IMG/VR virus record: IMGVR_UViG_3300021197_001743
Location: 56,039-120,038 of that record
DNA length: 64,000 nt
Strand: one strand, 5' to 3'
DNA from: a virus
The position numbers and the translations under genes were made by a program. The notes below the pieces were generated by a model. That model was not told where the DNA came from, searched no databases, and saw nothing but the letters and a program-made list of their open reading frames with translations. Below are positions 8,976-17,886 of this stretch, piece by piece (position 1 is the first letter of the stretch; each line of letters begins with the position of its first letter).

Positions 8976-10679
8976 ATGTCTATTATAGAAAAATTAACCG
9001 AAGGTATTGTAAACCGTGACTTGGCTCAAGAAGGCGCTGCTCTTCTTAACAAATGGTCTCAAACCGGTTTACTTGAAGGCCTTCAAAATGATACTGACAA
9101 GTCTAACATGGCTCGTCTTCTTGAAAATCAAGCAAAAGAACTTCTTCGTGAGTCTAGCTCTATGGCTGGTCAATCTATTGAAGGTTTCGCTGCTGTTGCT
9201 TTTCCAATTGTTCGTCGTGTATTCGCCGGACTGATCGCTAACGATCTTGTTAGTGTTCAACCAATGTCTCTTCCAAGTGGTCTTATCTTCTTCTTGGATT
9301 TCTCTTACAATTCAAGCCGTCTTGGAAACACCGCTGGTGAATCTATTTATGGTGGTGGACAATTGGCTAAGGGAATTGCTGATGGTGTAAGTTTGGCTGG
9401 AGCAAATGCTGAAACTAGTGCATACGCTCTTAACAATGGCTATGCTTCTCCAACCGGTTCTATCACAATCACTACTACTATTGTAGCTTCTGGTTCGGTA
9501 ACTGACGGTGGTGTTCCAGTATTTGATGGTGGGGCTAACTCAGACATCAGACTTCTTCGTTTCGACGCTGACCTAGTTAGCGGTTCTGCCTTCGCAGTAG
9601 CTTCTGTTCCTCTTACTGAGATTGAAGCTACAGCTGGTCAATTCAACGAAGATGATTATGTTGCTATCCTACTGACCGGAAATGCTGATGGACGTCAAGT
9701 TCGTCGTCTTACACGAGTTGATGAAAATGATGCTACACAACTTCTAATCATCGTTAACGCTTCTGGTTCAGAAACTTCCGACACATTGTCTTCTTCTTTA
9801 GACGCCGTTGTTGCTTGTACTGCTCCTATCAAAGACAACTTGGAAACTGGTGGTGCTCTCGGTTCTGTAATCGGTAATGCTACTTGGGGACTTGAAAACG
9901 AAGCTAACATTCCTGAAATCGACATCAAAGTTGATTCTATTGCAATTACAGCTGTAACCAAGAAGTTGAAAGCAAAGTGGACTCCTGAATTGGGACAAGA
10001 CTTGAATGCTTACCACAACTTGGATGCTGAAGTTGAATTAACTTCTATCTTGTCTGAGCAAATCGCTCTTGAAATCGACCGTGAAATCATGGAAGATCTC
10101 GTTAAGGGTGGAACTGCTTCGACTTATTACTGGTCTCGTTCTCCCGGAATGTTCTTGAACCGCGAAACTGGTGCTGAAGTTGGTGCTCAAGCTTCTGCTC
10201 CTGACTTCACCGGTACTGTTTCTGAATGGTATGAGACTTTGATTGAAACTATCAATGATGTTTCAGCTCAAATTCACAGAAAGACACTTCGTGGCGGAGC
10301 TAACTTTGTTGTTGTTTCTCCTGAAGTTGCTAACATTCTTGAATTCACTGCTGGATTCCGTGCTAATGTTACTGCTGATGCAGACAAAGGCGATATCGGG
10401 GCAGTTAAGGTTGGTTCTTTGAACCGTAAGTTCGACGTTATTGTTGACCCTTACTTCCCACGTAATGCTGTTCTTGTTGGACGTAAAGGAAGTTCTTTCC
10501 TTGAGTCTGGATACGTATATGCTCCGTATGTACCTCTCCAAACTACTCCAACTATCTTCGGGCCTGAAGACTTCGTTCCTCGTAAAGGGGTAATGACTCG
10601 TTATGCTAAGAAGATGGTTCGTCCTGACATGTACGGTCTTGTTATCGTTCGTGGACTTCTTGGTGAGTCTGGATCCTAA
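8976..10679 (+). CDS. major capsid protein (gp23-like)
   Basis: 567 residues, near the T4 gp23 length (521). The N-terminal 65 residues (IIEKLTEGIVNR...ARLLENQAKELLRE) correspond to the portion normally removed by the prohead protease. This is followed by the hallmark block AVAFPIVRRVFAGLIANDLVSVQPMSLPSGLIFFLDF (about residues 72-107, quoted in pieces elsewhere). The C-terminal block GVMTRYAKKMVRPDMYGLVIVRGL is also typical of gp23-family HK97-fold capsid proteins. Codon use is strongly biased (GCT, CGT, GGT), as expected for the most abundant virion protein. An aaggagg site lies 9 bases before the ATG, and a terminator follows. Confidence 0.95.
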   Translation: MSIIEKLTEGIVNRDLAQEGAALLNKWSQTGLLEGLQNDTDKSNMARLLENQAKELLRESSSMAGQSIEGFAAVAFPIVRRVFAGLIANDLVSVQPMSLPSGLIFFLDFSYNSSRLGNTAGESIYGGGQLAKGIADGVSLAGANAETSAYALNNGYASPTGSITITTTIVASGSVTDGGVPVFDGGANSDIRLLRFDADLVSGSAFAVASVPLTEIEATAGQFNEDDYVAILLTGNADGRQVRRLTRVDENDATQLLIIVNASGSETSDTLSSSLDAVVACTAPIKDNLETGGALGSVIGNATWGLENEANIPEIDIKVDSIAITAVTKKLKAKWTPELGQDLNAYHNLDAEVELTSILSEQIALEIDREIMEDLVKGGTASTYYWSRSPGMFLNRETGAEVGAQASAPDFTGTVSEWYETLIETINDVSAQIHRKTLRGGANFVVVSPEVANILEFTAGFRANVTADADKGDIGAVKVGSLNRKFDVIVDPYFPRNAVLVGRKGSSFLESGYVYAPYVPLQTTPTIFGPEDFVPRKGVMTRYAKKMVRPDMYGLVIVRGLLGESGS

Positions 10680-10703
10680 TCTATAATTGATTAGTCCAAA
10701 AAG

Positions 10704-10740
10704 ATGCCCTCCGTTCCGCAAGGTTCGGGGGGTTTTTCTT
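10704..10740 (+). terminator. terminator after the capsid gene
   Basis: CCCTCCG pairs with CGGGGGG around a 12-base loop containing GCAA, followed by TTTTTCTTTT. It lies 25 bases after the capsid stop codon. Confidence 0.85.
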
Positions 10741-10773
10741 TTATTTCAAAACTTTTTATAAAGAACATTGGTC

Positions 10774-10816
10774 TCTCCTCAGCTCTACAAAAGCTTGTGG
10801 GGAGATTTCTTTATTT
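10774..10816 (+). terminator. second hairpin with T-rich tail
   Basis: TCTCCTCA (10774-10781) pairs with TGGGGAGA (10798-10805), and an inner AGCT/AGCT can extend it. TTTCTTTATTT follows. A weak late-promoter-like element (ACTTTTTATAAAG, 10751-10763) precedes it by only about 10 bases, so the two could bracket a very short transcript; more simply, this is a back-up terminator. Confidence 0.6.
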
Positions 10817-10820
10817 AGAT

Positions 10821-10834
10821 ACTATTTAATAAAG
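10821..10834 (+). promoter_or_regulatory. candidate late promoter element
   Basis: ACTATTTAATAAAG, directly after the terminator pair and 15 bases before the start codon of the next gene. It matches the copies at 7709, 13936, 13947 and 18924. Confidence 0.45.
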
Positions 10835-10848
10835 TCTAGGAGATAATC

Positions 10849-11172
10849 ATGGGTAGAAAAAAGAAAAGAATTAAACTGGCTCTCAAGAGAGAAATGAGAA
10901 GCGCAGCAGCCAACGCGGTATTGCACCAAGAAAATTCTGTTGTCCAAGAAATTATGAAAGAGCAGATTGCTGAAGAAGTAATGAAAGAGCAGATTGCTGA
11001 AGAAGTAAAGGAAGAACAGATTGCCGAGGTTGCAATAGAAGAAGCTCCGGAACAAGCAAAAGAAGAAAGTGCCACTGTTGCGAAAAAGTATGTTGCGAAA
11101 AAACCTGCTGGGAAGAAGACTGCTCGAAAGAAAAACAATCCGAGACGCAAGAAAAATAACTCCTCCAAATAA
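10849..11172 (+). CDS. small charge-segregated Lys/Glu protein between capsid and neck genes
   Basis: 107 residues, no recognised family. The N-terminus is basic (GRKKKRIKLALKREMRSA). The middle carries three tandem copies of an acidic/amphipathic unit (MKEQIAEEV, about residues 35-62). The last 30 residues are an extremely basic, Ala/Pro/Lys tail (KPAGKKTARKK...) like histone H1 or other DNA-condensing tails. Placed between gp23- and gp13-like genes with its own candidate late promoter and terminator, it may be a head-associated or DNA-packing protein; this is inference. A ctaggag site precedes the ATG. Confidence 0.65.
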   Translation: MGRKKKRIKLALKREMRSAAANAVLHQENSVVQEIMKEQIAEEVMKEQIAEEVKEEQIAEVAIEEAPEQAKEESATVAKKYVAKKPAGKKTARKKNNPRRKKNNSSK

Positions 11173-11189
11173 TAGTACTATACAACTGC

Positions 11190-11224
11190 AAACCTCCGTC
11201 CTCTAAAGTTCGGAGGTTTCTGTT
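11190..11224 (+). terminator. terminator after the Lys/Glu protein gene
   Basis: AAACCTCCG (11190-11198) pairs with CGGAGGTTT (11211-11219) around a 12-base loop, followed by a short T-containing tail (CTGTT). Confidence 0.75.
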
Positions 11225-11260
11225 AGTTCGAACTATTTACGTTTAGCGGAGGATTAATAC

Positions 11261-12508
11261 ATGAGTTTCCCAAGTTTAACACCAACGTCGACTGTGTCGG
11301 CAATAACTCTACCAGCCACTGGTACTGTTAGTAGCGTTGCTCCATCGTTGGCAATTGGATTTTATAGTGGAAGTGCTAGCTTTCTAAGTGGTGCGTCTGC
11401 TCAGGTTGCCTATACATACAAGAGGCTCGGCGGCGACGTTCTGGATATTGAAATAAAAGCAGAAAACGTTTATAATCATTACGAGGAAGCTGTATTAGAA
11501 TACTCCTACATTGTGAACCTTCACCAAGCAAGAAACGCACTAGGAAGTGCTCTCGGTGGAGAAACAGGATCCTTTGATCACCAAGGAAACGTGTCAGGTA
11601 CCGATGACAAGGCTCTAAAGTATCCCAAATTCCTATTTGATTATGCTTTTAGAGTGGCTGATAAGTTTTCATCTGAGGCCATGGTTGGAGGAACAACTCC
11701 TTTATATTCCGCTTCTTTTGATAGAGTAGCCATGCAGCAAGACTATGATTTACAACAGATCGTTAGTGCCTCTGCAGCCTCAGGTTCTGTTCCTTATGCT
11801 GATTTCGTTGGGAACAAAAGAATTAAAATCCGTCAAGTTTATTACGTAACTCCTCGTCAAATGTGGAGGTTCTATGGATATTATGGTGGACTTAATGTTA
11901 CCGGTGATATGCACAACTATGGACAGTATGCAGATGATTCATCATTTCAAGTGATACCTGTGTGGCAAAATAAGATACAAGCTATACAATACGAAGATCA
12001 CCTGTACACAAGAACATCCCACTATAGCTATGAAATAAATGACAATAAGCTTCGGATATATCCAACGCCCGATGAAGTGTCTCCAACAAAATTCTGGTTT
12101 AGATTTGATGTTGAGGACAATGATGCATACGCAACCGGCTCGTATGATAATGGTATCGATGGAATTAACAACATTAACACGCTACCGTTTGAGAATATAG
12201 CGTTCAATAAAATTAATTCTATGGGGCAACAATGGATCAGAAGGTTCGCCCTAGCATTATCAAAAGAAACCCTTGGGCAAGTACGTGGGAAGTTCGGCAA
12301 CACCGTTCCAATCCCCGGAGATAGCGTTTCGCTCAATGCCTCTGACTTATTAAGTCAAGCAGCAACCGAGCAGGCTACCTTGAGAGAAGAGCTCAACAAA
12401 CAATTGGATGAAACACTTTACGCTAAGTTAGCGGAGACTGACAAGGCCTTTATCGACAACACTGACGCTATTGTTGCCAAGGCTCCACTTAAGATATACG
12501 TGGGATAA
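11261..12508 (+). CDS. neck protein (gp13-like)
   Basis: 415 residues. After a Ser/Ala/Val-rich N-terminus, the segment YKRLGGDVLDIEIKAENVYN followed by a block with EEAVLEYSYIVN (about residues 49-85) resembles the opening of gp13-type neck proteins of T4-like phages. A later ITPxxxxxx-type strand (NDKLRIYPTPDEVSPTKFWF, near residue 255) fits too. It is followed by gp14-, gp15-, sheath- and tube-like genes in T4 order, which is the strongest argument. Neck proteins close the head after packaging and form the tail-joining surface. It is larger than T4 gp13 (309). A ggagg site precedes the ATG, and a weak ACTATTTA element lies at 11232. Confidence 0.65.
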   Translation: MSFPSLTPTSTVSAITLPATGTVSSVAPSLAIGFYSGSASFLSGASAQVAYTYKRLGGDVLDIEIKAENVYNHYEEAVLEYSYIVNLHQARNALGSALGGETGSFDHQGNVSGTDDKALKYPKFLFDYAFRVADKFSSEAMVGGTTPLYSASFDRVAMQQDYDLQQIVSASAASGSVPYADFVGNKRIKIRQVYYVTPRQMWRFYGYYGGLNVTGDMHNYGQYADDSSFQVIPVWQNKIQAIQYEDHLYTRTSHYSYEINDNKLRIYPTPDEVSPTKFWFRFDVEDNDAYATGSYDNGIDGINNINTLPFENIAFNKINSMGQQWIRRFALALSKETLGQVRGKFGNTVPIPGDSVSLNASDLLSQAATEQATLREELNKQLDETLYAKLAETDKAFIDNTDAIVAKAPLKIYVG

Positions 12509-12512
12509 ATAG

Positions 12513-12998
12513 ATGGGAAAATGGACAAGACCAACGCAACCTCCGCCACCACTTTTCTTGGGGGAGAAAGAAAAAAACCTTGTTAAACAAGTTAACGATG
12601 AAATAATTGAACGCGTTGTTGGCCAGCAAGTTTTATATTTCCCAATTGACATAGAGCACACTGATTATCATCCCCTTTATGGAGAAGCGATAGAAAAGAC
12701 CTTTTTACACCCAATCCGAGTATATGCATTGGTGGACTATCAAGGAGTCGAAACCTCGGACATGGATAACTTCGCAATTGATAAAGCGACAAAAATAAAG
12801 ATTAACTTTCATAAGCGTCGCTTAACCGAGGATCAAAATCTTTTCGTAAGAGAGGGAGATTTTGTTAGGTTTGGAGATATCTACTATGAGATTGTTAAAC
12901 TAATTGAGCCAAAATTATTATTTGGACAACCAGAATCTCGATTTGAGATCCAAGCAGAATGTATAAGAGCAAGGGACGGACTATTCAATGCAGAGTGA
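12513..12998 (+). CDS. neck protein (gp14-like)
   Basis: 161 residues. The segment QVLYFPIDIEHTDYHPLYGEA and the later REGDFVRFGDIYYEIVKLIEP (about residues 110-131) resemble the gp14 family, in which a strand with EGDxxxF is followed by FEIxxVEP. It lies between gp13- and gp15-like genes, overlaps the latter by 11 bases, and is shorter than T4 gp14 (256). The family joins the packaged head to the tail. The start has only a modest ribosome site (tggga), so coupling with the upstream gene four bases away is likely. Confidence 0.7.
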   Translation: MGKWTRPTQPPPPLFLGEKEKNLVKQVNDEIIERVVGQQVLYFPIDIEHTDYHPLYGEAIEKTFLHPIRVYALVDYQGVETSDMDNFAIDKATKIKINFHKRRLTEDQNLFVREGDFVRFGDIYYEIVKLIEPKLLFGQPESRFEIQAECIRARDGLFNAE

Positions 12999-13881
12999 AG
13001 AGATAATTCAAATTGTACCATCAACATTGGAAACTATTGATACCGCGGTGTTTAGGTTTGTGGATGAAAGATTAAATGTGCACACAACAACAAACCGGGG
13101 TTTAACAAAAGTACCTGTTCTCTGGCTTGGTACCGAGAGGGCACACCAGATAAAAAACAATAAAGACCTAAGAGACAAGGTTGGAAAGCTAAAATTACCA
13201 TTGATTACAGTTAGTAGAAGTAGTGTATCGCGAGATGACGACTTCAGAGGATCATACCAGTCTTATTATCCGCCAACAAAAGGTCCTGAAGGTGGAAGGA
13301 CGGCAATCACTAAGATCATTAAGCAAGAAAAGACAAGAAACTTTGCTAATGCTGCTGAGAACAAAAGAAACAAAGGGAACGAGACAGGTCCCGCTGTTAA
13401 TAATAAAATTGTATATGAAACCATATTGGTACCTAAGCCAACTTATATCACCTGCATGTTTGAGATTAACATAAGAACCGAATACCAACAACAGATGAAT
13501 GACATCCTTCCAGTCATGATTATTGATCAAAAAAACGTTGAAATCATCGGACACGATGGATATCAATATGAGTTGTTTGTTCAAGCAGACTACTCCATCA
13601 ACAACAACATTAACACCTTAGGATCGGACGAAAGAATGTTTACTGCTAAAGTAAGCTTCAAAGTACTTGGGTACCTCATAGGTGATGGAGAAAATGGTAG
13701 CGTCCCAAGCATTATCAGAAAACAAAATGCTGTTAGCATAACTGTTTCCCGTGAGCGGATTGTAACAAATTTACCATCCAATAATCCCCCAGAAGATGCT
13801 TTAAATACTAGTACTCGATTGCCGATCAAGGGAGTGACAGGGAAAAGAAGCACATCGCCTTGGAATTCAATTGAAGATTAG
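12988..13881 (+). CDS. tail completion / sheath stabiliser protein (gp15-like)
   Basis: 297 residues (T4 gp15 is 272). The block PKPTYITCMFEINIRTEYQQ, continuing to DILPVMI (about residues 149-180), matches the gp15 family landmark in which a beta strand is followed by a tyrosine-containing RTxYxxxMxxILP helix. The segment FTAKVSFKVLGYLIG (about residues 214-230) corresponds to the conserved SLTFEVNGW-type strand. gp15 caps the tail tube and sheath and binds the neck. Placed immediately before the sheath gene, as in T4 order. Residues 85-135 (basic, rich in Lys/Asn) look like an extra loop. Confidence 0.8.
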   Translation: MQSEEIIQIVPSTLETIDTAVFRFVDERLNVHTTTNRGLTKVPVLWLGTERAHQIKNNKDLRDKVGKLKLPLITVSRSSVSRDDDFRGSYQSYYPPTKGPEGGRTAITKIIKQEKTRNFANAAENKRNKGNETGPAVNNKIVYETILVPKPTYITCMFEINIRTEYQQQMNDILPVMIIDQKNVEIIGHDGYQYELFVQADYSINNNINTLGSDERMFTAKVSFKVLGYLIGDGENGSVPSIIRKQNAVSITVSRERIVTNLPSNNPPEDALNTSTRLPIKGVTGKRSTSPWNSIED

Positions 13882-13935
13882 TCCTCTAGAGGATCTATGA
13901 AAGAGATTGGTAAATATAGAGAAATTTGACTTTCG

Positions 13936-13959
13936 CTATTTAATAAACTATTTAATAGG
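13936..13959 (+). promoter_or_regulatory. tandem candidate late promoter elements before the sheath gene
   Basis: CTATTTAATAAA (13936-13947) and ACTATTTAATAGG (13947-13959) are two overlapping copies of the element found in front of other virion genes. They lie 26 bases before the sheath start codon. Confidence 0.5.
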
Positions 13960-13985
13960 AATAATGTATTGAAGGAGTATTATTA

Positions 13986-16742
13986 ATGCCTACGAAATTT
14001 GACTTTGTTTCTCCCGGGATTCAACTACGAGAAATTGACGAATCACAACTTCCAGAAGCGCAAGAAGCCGATGGTATTCTCTTAATTGGTCGTGCACGAA
14101 GCGGCCCCGCGATGAAACCTGTAAAAGTTAAGAATCTTAACGATTTTATCGACACTTTTGGAAGACCAATTGATGGTGTCCGCCAAGATGACCCATGGAG
14201 AGAAGGAAACACTGCTGCTCCAAACTATGCTGCTTATGCTGCTCAAGCATACCTCGCTGCTGGTGTTGGTCCCGTTAAATATGTTCGACTTCTCGGTCTG
14301 TCTAAAAACGCTACTGCTGGAAATGAAGCAGGGTGGACAATGGGCAGTAATCTAAGTAATACAATTGCTAGCAATGCGGCTGCTTATGGACTTTTCCTTA
14401 CACCTTCTGCATCTGCTGGAACTGTTGATGCTACTCTAGCGGCTGTCTTTTATGTTTCTGGCGCTGCTGTTGCATTGAGTGGTACTGTAGTTGGTGCTGC
14501 CGCTGCTGTTTCTGCTAGTGCATTGATGGCCAGCTCTGGTGATAATTACGGTTTTAATCTTGCTATTTCTAGTAGTGGTGGTGAAACCATCCACAGTATT
14601 AACTTTAATGATACAAGTGCTCAATACATCCGTACTGTATTAAATACTGACCCTACTAAATTTTATAATTCTGCCAATTATCAATTGACTGATGTTCCTT
14701 ACTTCCTCGGTGAAACTTATGACGTTAACGTAAGTCGTTTAGTTTCTAGTTCTGCTGGAAATGTATATGGCTTCATCGCTGGTCTTGAGAACTCCGGAAC
14801 AGGACTTGATGACTTCCAAAACGAATTAACTGCTGCAAAAAGTGGATGGTTTATTGGTGCTCAGCCTACTCAAAAGTATCTTTTCCGCTTGATTGCCATG
14901 GATGACGGCGAAGAGTTCGAAAACAATTACTACTGTCGGATCAAAGATATTAAATTGGCCACATCTCTTCAGCCAAGCGCTGCTTTCACTCTTGAAATAG
15001 TTAAGAGAGTTTCTGGTGGTCGCGATACAGTTATCGAGCAATACTCAAATCTGTCTTTGGATGTCAACAGTGCAAACTATATCTCTAAAAGAATTGGAGA
15101 CGAAGACCAAAGTTGGAACGAAACAACTCAGAGAATGGACATTACAGGTAAATACCCTAATGTTTCAAACCTTGTTAGAGTTGAAGTAGCTGCTGATCTT
15201 AATAAGTCAGATGTTCCTTTCGGATTTCTTGGACCAGCTGTTTTGGCAGCTCAGACAATGATCGGTGGTGCAGCAACTTCTTTAGGCTGGATCCACGGAG
15301 GCAACACTATTGCCCTTGGTAATGGAGCCGGAGAACTTATCGAAGGTTGGCCTGCGAGCTATACTGCATCTGTTGCTTTCCCAACAATGAAGCTTACTAC
15401 CACCGGAACAAAAGCCAACGGTACAGCTGCTGGTGGAGATTATGCATACACAGATTACTTTGGACTTCATCACATGAAATCTAATCGTCGTAATCACGAT
15501 AACAGCATCAGAGATCTTGCAAGACTTCGAAGCGCTGTTGATCCTCACCTGAGCGAAGGAGCAGCATTTTCTGGTGCTTCATTCACATTTACTCTCGACG
15601 ATATCGTATCTAGTTCAGCTGGTGCAACATCTTATTACTTCAGTGCCGGGACTTATACCGGTGGAACCAGTATATCAGCCCTTAGTGGATTGACTGGAGC
15701 TACTGGTCTTATCGACGGATTGAAAATAAAGCAATTCAATGCTCCATTCTTTGGTGGCTTTGATGGTGTCGATGTGCGTTATGCAGACCCATTCAGTACT
15801 GCTAGAATTGAAAATGGTACCGATAAGTATCCAGCTTGGTCCGTTGAGCAAGCCTTGGAGATGGTTCGAGACCAAGACCAAATTCGTTATGAATTAATCT
15901 CAATGCCCGGCCTTTTAGCTGAGGCTCCCGGAGAGACTTTATTAGATATCGTAACTACTCGTGGAGATGCATTGGCCATCATGGACATCAAAGGAATTGC
16001 TAGAGACACTTGGGATTCCGAAGGTGCTGCATCTGCTGCCTCTATTAATGACATTACATCTAATCTAGATACTAGACAGATTGATTCTTCTTATGCTGCT
16101 ACATATTTTCCAAATGTTCGTCTTCGCGACACACTATCTGGAAATGGCACCGTCTTGATTGCTCCGCCATCAGTTGCTGCTATTGGCGCCATTGCTAAAT
16201 CTGAGAACCTTACTCAACCTTGGTTCGCTCCTGCTGGTTTCAATCGTGGTGGGCTTGCTCGCCTTGGTGGTTCAAGCGGACCATCTGTTGTTGGAACTTC
16301 ATTGCATCTTACAAAAGATGATCGCGATGTTCTATACGCGGCGAACATTAATCCAATCGCTAGGTTTCCTTCAACAGGGGACACTGTGATCTTTGGACAA
16401 AAGACACTGCAACAAACACCATCGGCTCTTGATCGTATTAACGTTCGTCGCTTGATGATTTATCTAAAGAGACAAATTGGAATTATTGCCGATACCATCT
16501 TGTTCGACCAAAACGTTCAAGTAACTTGGAATAGATTCAAGTCTCAAGCAAACAGTGTTCTTTCATCTGTCCAAGCTGAATTGGGTATCACCGAGTACAA
16601 ATTGGTTTTAGATGAAACCACTACAACTGCTGATCTTATCGATCGCAATATCTTATACGCTAAGATTTTCGTTAAGCCTGCTCGAGCAATCGAATTCATC
16701 GCTATTGACTTCGTCATCACTCGAACAAGTGTAGAATTTTAA
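13986..16742 (+). CDS. tail sheath protein (gp18-like)
   Basis: 918 residues, longer than T4 gp18 (659). The N-terminus (SPGIQLREIDESQLPEA...GILLIGRARSGPAMKPVKVKN) is the typical contractile-sheath start. The C-terminal domain INVRRLMIYLKRQIGIIADTI and VQVTWNRFKSQANSVL (about residues 800-850) contains the conserved sheath core that packs on the tube. Ser/Ala/Thr-rich segments in the middle (about residues 115-190 and 520-590) look like surface insertions and account for the extra length. The sheath polymerises around the tube and contracts at infection. It has an aaggag site and its own candidate late promoters; tube genes follow. Confidence 0.95.
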   Translation: MPTKFDFVSPGIQLREIDESQLPEAQEADGILLIGRARSGPAMKPVKVKNLNDFIDTFGRPIDGVRQDDPWREGNTAAPNYAAYAAQAYLAAGVGPVKYVRLLGLSKNATAGNEAGWTMGSNLSNTIASNAAAYGLFLTPSASAGTVDATLAAVFYVSGAAVALSGTVVGAAAAVSASALMASSGDNYGFNLAISSSGGETIHSINFNDTSAQYIRTVLNTDPTKFYNSANYQLTDVPYFLGETYDVNVSRLVSSSAGNVYGFIAGLENSGTGLDDFQNELTAAKSGWFIGAQPTQKYLFRLIAMDDGEEFENNYYCRIKDIKLATSLQPSAAFTLEIVKRVSGGRDTVIEQYSNLSLDVNSANYISKRIGDEDQSWNETTQRMDITGKYPNVSNLVRVEVAADLNKSDVPFGFLGPAVLAAQTMIGGAATSLGWIHGGNTIALGNGAGELIEGWPASYTASVAFPTMKLTTTGTKANGTAAGGDYAYTDYFGLHHMKSNRRNHDNSIRDLARLRSAVDPHLSEGAAFSGASFTFTLDDIVSSSAGATSYYFSAGTYTGGTSISALSGLTGATGLIDGLKIKQFNAPFFGGFDGVDVRYADPFSTARIENGTDKYPAWSVEQALEMVRDQDQIRYELISMPGLLAEAPGETLLDIVTTRGDALAIMDIKGIARDTWDSEGAASAASINDITSNLDTRQIDSSYAATYFPNVRLRDTLSGNGTVLIAPPSVAAIGAIAKSENLTQPWFAPAGFNRGGLARLGGSSGPSVVGTSLHLTKDDRDVLYAANINPIARFPSTGDTVIFGQKTLQQTPSALDRINVRRLMIYLKRQIGIIADTILFDQNVQVTWNRFKSQANSVLSSVQAELGITEYKLVLDETTTTADLIDRNILYAKIFVKPARAIEFIAIDFVITRTSVEF

Positions 16743-16776
16743 TAAGCCACTAATTAAATTATAGGAGACTAACATA

Positions 16777-17343
16777 ATGGCATTCTGGAAAGAAAACACA
16801 GTATCACCAAAAAGAAATTACCGATTTCAAATTCAATTCGGTCGTACAACAGACGGCGGATCTATCAGTCCATCGCAAGCATTTTGGTGGGCAAAGGATG
16901 TAAAAGTTCCTACTTTTTCTGTTGCTTCAGTAGAACACCACTATTTGGATAACAAGTATAACTTCCCCGGAAGAACTACTTGGGAAGATGTGTCTATGAG
17001 CCTTGTTGATCCAAGTGATCCGGACGCTGTTGAAATTATCTTAGATATGTTGAACAAGTCTGGCTATGCAGTAAAGGCTTTAGCTGATACTCCTGCTACT
17101 ATCGGAAAAGTAAAAGCAGCTCAAGTTGATGCTGTAATTACAATGCTCGACGAAGAAGGCTCAGCCATTGAAACTTGGACCCTGAACAATTGCTTTATTT
17201 TGAGTGCAGATCTTGGACAATATGATTATTCAAGCGATGAGCTTAGAGCTCTTTCTTTAACTCTTAAATACGATTGGGCAACATGCGAAATCGGCACGAA
17301 CACTTTCTTCCCAGCAGCTACAACTCCTAATTCTAACGCATAA
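16777..17343 (+). CDS. tail tube protein A (gp19-like)
   Basis: 188 residues, close to T4 gp19 (163). The signature AFWWAKDVKVPTFSVASVEHHYLDNKYNFPG (quoted in part: WWAKDVKVPTF at about 38-48; HHYLDNKYNFPG at 53-64) and the C-terminal LGQYDYSSDELRALSLTLKYDWA are characteristic of T4-type tube proteins. Hexameric rings stack to form the DNA conduit inside the sheath. A paralogue follows 10 bases downstream. The ATG has a strong aggaga site. Confidence 0.9.
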   Translation: MAFWKENTVSPKRNYRFQIQFGRTTDGGSISPSQAFWWAKDVKVPTFSVASVEHHYLDNKYNFPGRTTWEDVSMSLVDPSDPDAVEIILDMLNKSGYAVKALADTPATIGKVKAAQVDAVITMLDEEGSAIETWTLNNCFILSADLGQYDYSSDELRALSLTLKYDWATCEIGTNTFFPAATTPNSNA

Positions 17344-17353
17344 TAGGTGAGCG

Positions 17354-17878
17354 ATGAGCTTCTGGAAAGAAAACAAGGCTGAACCCACCAGACAATTTAG
17401 ATTTACAATTGATGGATCTGGAATCTGGTGGTGGGCCAAAAGTGTCGATAAGCCGTCATTTGAAATAAACACAAGTGAGTATTTGTTGATCAACCATAAA
17501 TTTAAATATCCCGGCGTTCTTACATGGAACGATGTTAATATCTCTCTTGTAGATGTCGGCGACTCTCTTGTTAAAAGAATCAATGATGAGTATTTAAAGG
17601 CAGCCGGCTATACAAATCCGCAAATAAACAAAACAGGCATCCAGAAAAACGGATACGATGGAATAGGCGGAAATTTAATAATCAATCAGCTGGACAGCAA
17701 AGGGACGATCGTTGAAAAATGGCAACTAATGAATTCTTTCATCAAATCTATTAATTATGGAAGCTTGGATTATAGTTCAGATGAATTAGTACAAATAGAA
17801 ATGACAATAGCATATGACTATGCATTGCTCGGAGAAGAAACAACTGCCCAACCAGAGGGCTCTACTACTGACTCGTGA
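17354..17878 (+). CDS. tail tube protein B (gp19 paralogue)
   Basis: 174 residues, a second gp19-family protein sharing the N-terminal SFWKENKAEPTRQFRF, IWWWAKSVDKPSFEI and YLLINHKFKYPG segments and the C-terminal LDYSSDELVQIEMTIAYDYA with the preceding gene. Sequence identity between the two is moderate, and codon bias is weaker here, so this copy is probably made in smaller amounts. It may form the tube terminus, the first rings, or a minor tube component. A ggtgag site precedes the ATG. Confidence 0.85.
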   Translation: MSFWKENKAEPTRQFRFTIDGSGIWWWAKSVDKPSFEINTSEYLLINHKFKYPGVLTWNDVNISLVDVGDSLVKRINDEYLKAAGYTNPQINKTGIQKNGYDGIGGNLIINQLDSKGTIVEKWQLMNSFIKSINYGSLDYSSDELVQIEMTIAYDYALLGEETTAQPEGSTTDS

Positions 17879-17886
17879 GGTGAAAA

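Noticed and set aside
13882-13900. TCCTCTAGAGGA palindrome after the gp15-like gene as a terminator
   Set aside because: The stem has no loop and no T-run; it is a simple short palindrome.
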